Shown: positions 29,306 to 30,457 of the stretch, piece after piece
Layout: each line of letters starts with the position of its first letter
Numbering within the stretch: the first letter of the stretch is position 1
Virus record (IMG/VR): IMGVR_UViG_3300025853_000420
Coordinates: 1-30,457 of that record
Source of the DNA: a virus
Strand: one strand, 5' to 3'
Length of the DNA: 30,457 nt
The notes under the pieces: generated by a model
Told to the model about the DNA's origin: nothing
What the model saw: the letters and a program-made list of their open reading frames with translations, nothing else
Databases searched by the model: none
Program-made: the position numbers and the translations under genes

Positions 29306-30019
29306 ATGTATGAAATGAAAAATTATATGTTGTCAATGCAGTCGCATTGGATGGTCAACCAGCCGCTCTACAAGGCGGTTCAGGCGACCGTTCCGATGAT
29401 TGCTGAATTCAGGGCAAGGGATGGCAGGGAGCGCCTACAGAAGACTCCTGTGTCTCGGCTATGCAAGAAGGTCTTTCCCGAGGTGTACAAGGTGCCGTTG
29501 TTCCGAAGGCAGTTCTGCAAGATGTTGGTCGAAGAAATCAAGCAAATGGAGCAGGAGATACCCTTTGAGCCAAATGAAGCTGAGGACGAGCTGAGGCAGA
29601 TCCCTGAGATTGTGCTGCAAGAGCATGTGCCTGAGCTGTACCGCACGATGTGGTTTGTCGTGCAGAACGTGCTGAACCCGATTTTTAATACGCTGTACCA
29701 CAGGGATTGCCGAGACGTTTCTTCGATCCAGATTGCTAACTACAACCCCAAGGATAAGCAGAAAGGCGCGTGGCATCACGACGAGAGCGCCGACATCAGC
29801 GTGGTGGTTCCCCTCAACACCGATGAGTACAAGGGTGGTGGCACAGAGTTTCATCGCCACGGCATCCTGAATCCGCTGCCCAGTGGACACGCATTGATAT
29901 TTCCTTCCTTCACCAACCTGCACCGTGGCCTAGCGGTAGAGAGCGGCGACCGATACTTATTGGTTTTCTGGCTGCACGATAAGAAGCGGCTTATCGAGAG
30001 ATACAACAGTTTGGAATGA
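29306..30019 (+). CDS. 2-oxoglutarate/Fe(II)-dependent oxygenase (hydroxylase-like)
   Basis: The start is uncertain. The frame runs from a TTG at 29264, but five in-frame ATGs follow (29306, 29315, 29327, 29336, 29351) and none has a strong ribosome-binding site; 29306 (237 residues) is used here. The catalytic core is of the prolyl-4-hydroxylase-like family. It has W-H-H-D-E-S, which supplies the H-x-D iron ligands, V-V-V-P-L-N, then N-L-H-R-G as the distal His ligand and, ten residues on, the Arg of G-D-R-Y-L-L-V-F-W that binds 2-oxoglutarate. All required residues are present. The substrate could be a nucleic acid base, a protein side chain or a small molecule. The N-terminal ~150 residues are unrecognised and helical. 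Confidence 0.83.
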   Translation: MYEMKNYMLSMQSHWMVNQPLYKAVQATVPMIAEFRARDGRERLQKTPVSRLCKKVFPEVYKVPLFRRQFCKMLVEEIKQMEQEIPFEPNEAEDELRQIPEIVLQEHVPELYRTMWFVVQNVLNPIFNTLYHRDCRDVSSIQIANYNPKDKQKGAWHHDESADISVVVPLNTDEYKGGGTEFHRHGILNPLPSGHALIFPSFTNLHRGLAVESGDRYLLVFWLHDKKRLIERYNSLE

Positions 30020-30053
30020 CCTGCAAATAGTTACATTTATTTGCATAAAAGTG

Positions 30054-30082
30054 TGTACAACGACACGGGATTGTGCGATTAT
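30054..30082 (+). promoter_or_regulatory. Extended -10 promoter carrying the shared CGACACGGGAT motif
   Basis: TGTACA (4 of 6) and GATTAT (4 of 6) are spaced by 17 bases, with TG one base before the -10 element, which can compensate for weak hexamers. The 19 bases at 30053-30071 match the leftward promoter at 9973-9991 at 16 positions. Like that one it has a TTTATTT-containing AT-rich stretch upstream. It probably starts the early/metabolic transcript that runs out of the window. Confidence 0.5.
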
Positions 30083-30083
30083 T

Positions 30084-30120
30084 CCTTTTGTCGGGGGCGC
30101 TTGCCCCCATAACCAAAAGG
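30084..30120 (+). ncRNA. 5' leader hairpin covering the ribosome-binding site
   Basis: An inner stem GGGGGC / GCCCCC with loop GCTT (30093-30108) is enclosed by an outer stem CCTTTTG / CAAAAGG (30084-30090, 30114-30120). The 3' arm of the outer stem contains AAAAGG, most of the Shine-Dalgarno element of the next gene. There is no following T tract, so it is not a terminator. It may control translation start or RNA stability. Confidence 0.6.
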
Positions 30121-30125
30121 AAAAC

Positions 30126-30457
30126 ATGATGGCAAGACACACACACAGAGGAACCTGCCAAGTATGCGGTTCAGTGCAGGCGGTTAACAACAAGACTGGC
30201 ATGATTGCTAAGCACGGCTACACCGTCGATTGGGGGATGTTTCAGGGCGAGTGCCCGGGATCGAATGAGCTTCCGATTGAGAAGAGCCATAAGCTAACAA
30301 CTCAAATCATCAACTCCATTCAAGGCCAACTTGCTGGCATGAAGTTGCTCGACCTCAAACTCTTCCTCCTCAGCGACGAAGAGTTTCGAGCTGCTCGCAA
30401 AAACAACCTCCAGTATCAAGCAATGACCGATCACGTTGCCTCTCTTCGCAAGTTGAT
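30126..30457 (+). CDS. Cys-containing (zinc-ribbon-like) protein, truncated by window end
   Basis: The first 110 codons are present; the frame is open at the window edge. Two consecutive ATGs at 30126 and 30129 are available; the second has the better distance (7 bases) to AAGGA. An N-terminal C-Q-V-C pair (residues 11 and 14), then H30 in K-H-G-Y-T-V-D-W and C43 in G-E-C-P-G-S, suggest a small zinc-binding site of the C-C-H-C kind. This H-G-Y...G-x-C-x-G pattern occurs in several uncharacterised phage and proteobacterial proteins. A coiled helix with L-L-D-L-K-L-F-L-L-S-D-E-E-F follows. It is preceded by its own promoter and a structured leader. Confidence 0.72.
   Translation, partial: MMARHTHRGTCQVCGSVQAVNNKTGMIAKHGYTVDWGMFQGECPGSNELPIEKSHKLTTQIINSIQGQLAGMKLLDLKLFLLSDEEFRAARKNNLQYQAMTDHVASLRKL

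Noticed and set aside
30093-30108. GGGGGC/GCCCCC stem as a terminator of the oxygenase gene
   Set aside because: No T tract follows; instead the enclosing arm covers a ribosome-binding site, so a leader structure is the better reading.
1-30457. CRISPR arrays, insertion sequences, integrase or attachment sites
   Set aside because: No regularly spaced repeats, transposase or recombinase motifs, or flanking duplications were found by reading the window on both strands.

Overview
This window is most of the virion-production half of a lytic, tailed double-stranded DNA phage genome, probably a short-tailed (podovirus-like) marine phage of a proteobacterial host. That reading rests on a P22-like tail set (two connector/adaptor proteins and a large nozzle-like protein), the absence of any tail sheath, tube or classical tape-measure gene, four large internal-virion-type proteins after the nozzle, and many small Lys/Arg-rich proteins and conserved hypothetical families that I recognise from marine podoviruses and metagenomic phage genomes. 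No integrase, excisionase or CI-type repressor is visible. The host assignment is inference.

Layout. Positions 1-1371 hold the end of a tail-fibre/structural gene and a lysis cassette (XhlA-like membrane protein, three-helix holin, GH24 endolysin). Positions 1364-9418 are the packaging and head module: large terminase, portal, three small proteins, a GroES-like co-chaperonin, a scaffold-like coiled-coil protein, two capsid-associated proteins and the major capsid protein. A non-structural island follows (9419-10146): a parS-like palindrome, two rightward terminators, two small leftward genes with their own promoter, and a start-less stretch that looks like coding sequence. Positions 10147-15651 carry structural or accessory proteins of mostly unknown function, including three small basic proteins and two proteins with EF-hand-like calcium-binding loops. 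Positions 15632-20952 are the connector/tail module, interrupted by a DUF115/MAF-like Rossmann-fold gene. Positions 20952-28831 encode four large glycine-, alanine- and glutamine-rich proteins that probably form the DNA-ejection apparatus. 

From 28805 the organisation changes. Two small leftward genes, one a ribbon-helix-helix DNA-binding protein, diverge from a 2-oxoglutarate/Fe(II) oxygenase gene across interlocked promoters. A new rightward promoter, and an RNA hairpin that covers the ribosome-binding site, then precede a truncated Cys-rich protein that probably opens the early/metabolic region.

Almost all rightward genes overlap by 1-8 bases or are separated by only a few bases, so the late genes are probably read as long polycistronic transcripts with translational coupling. 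The regulatory logic is concentrated in the 9.4-10.1 kb and 29.2-30.1 kb islands. These share a 16-of-19-base promoter-associated motif in promoters of opposite direction, which hints that one regulator acts on both.
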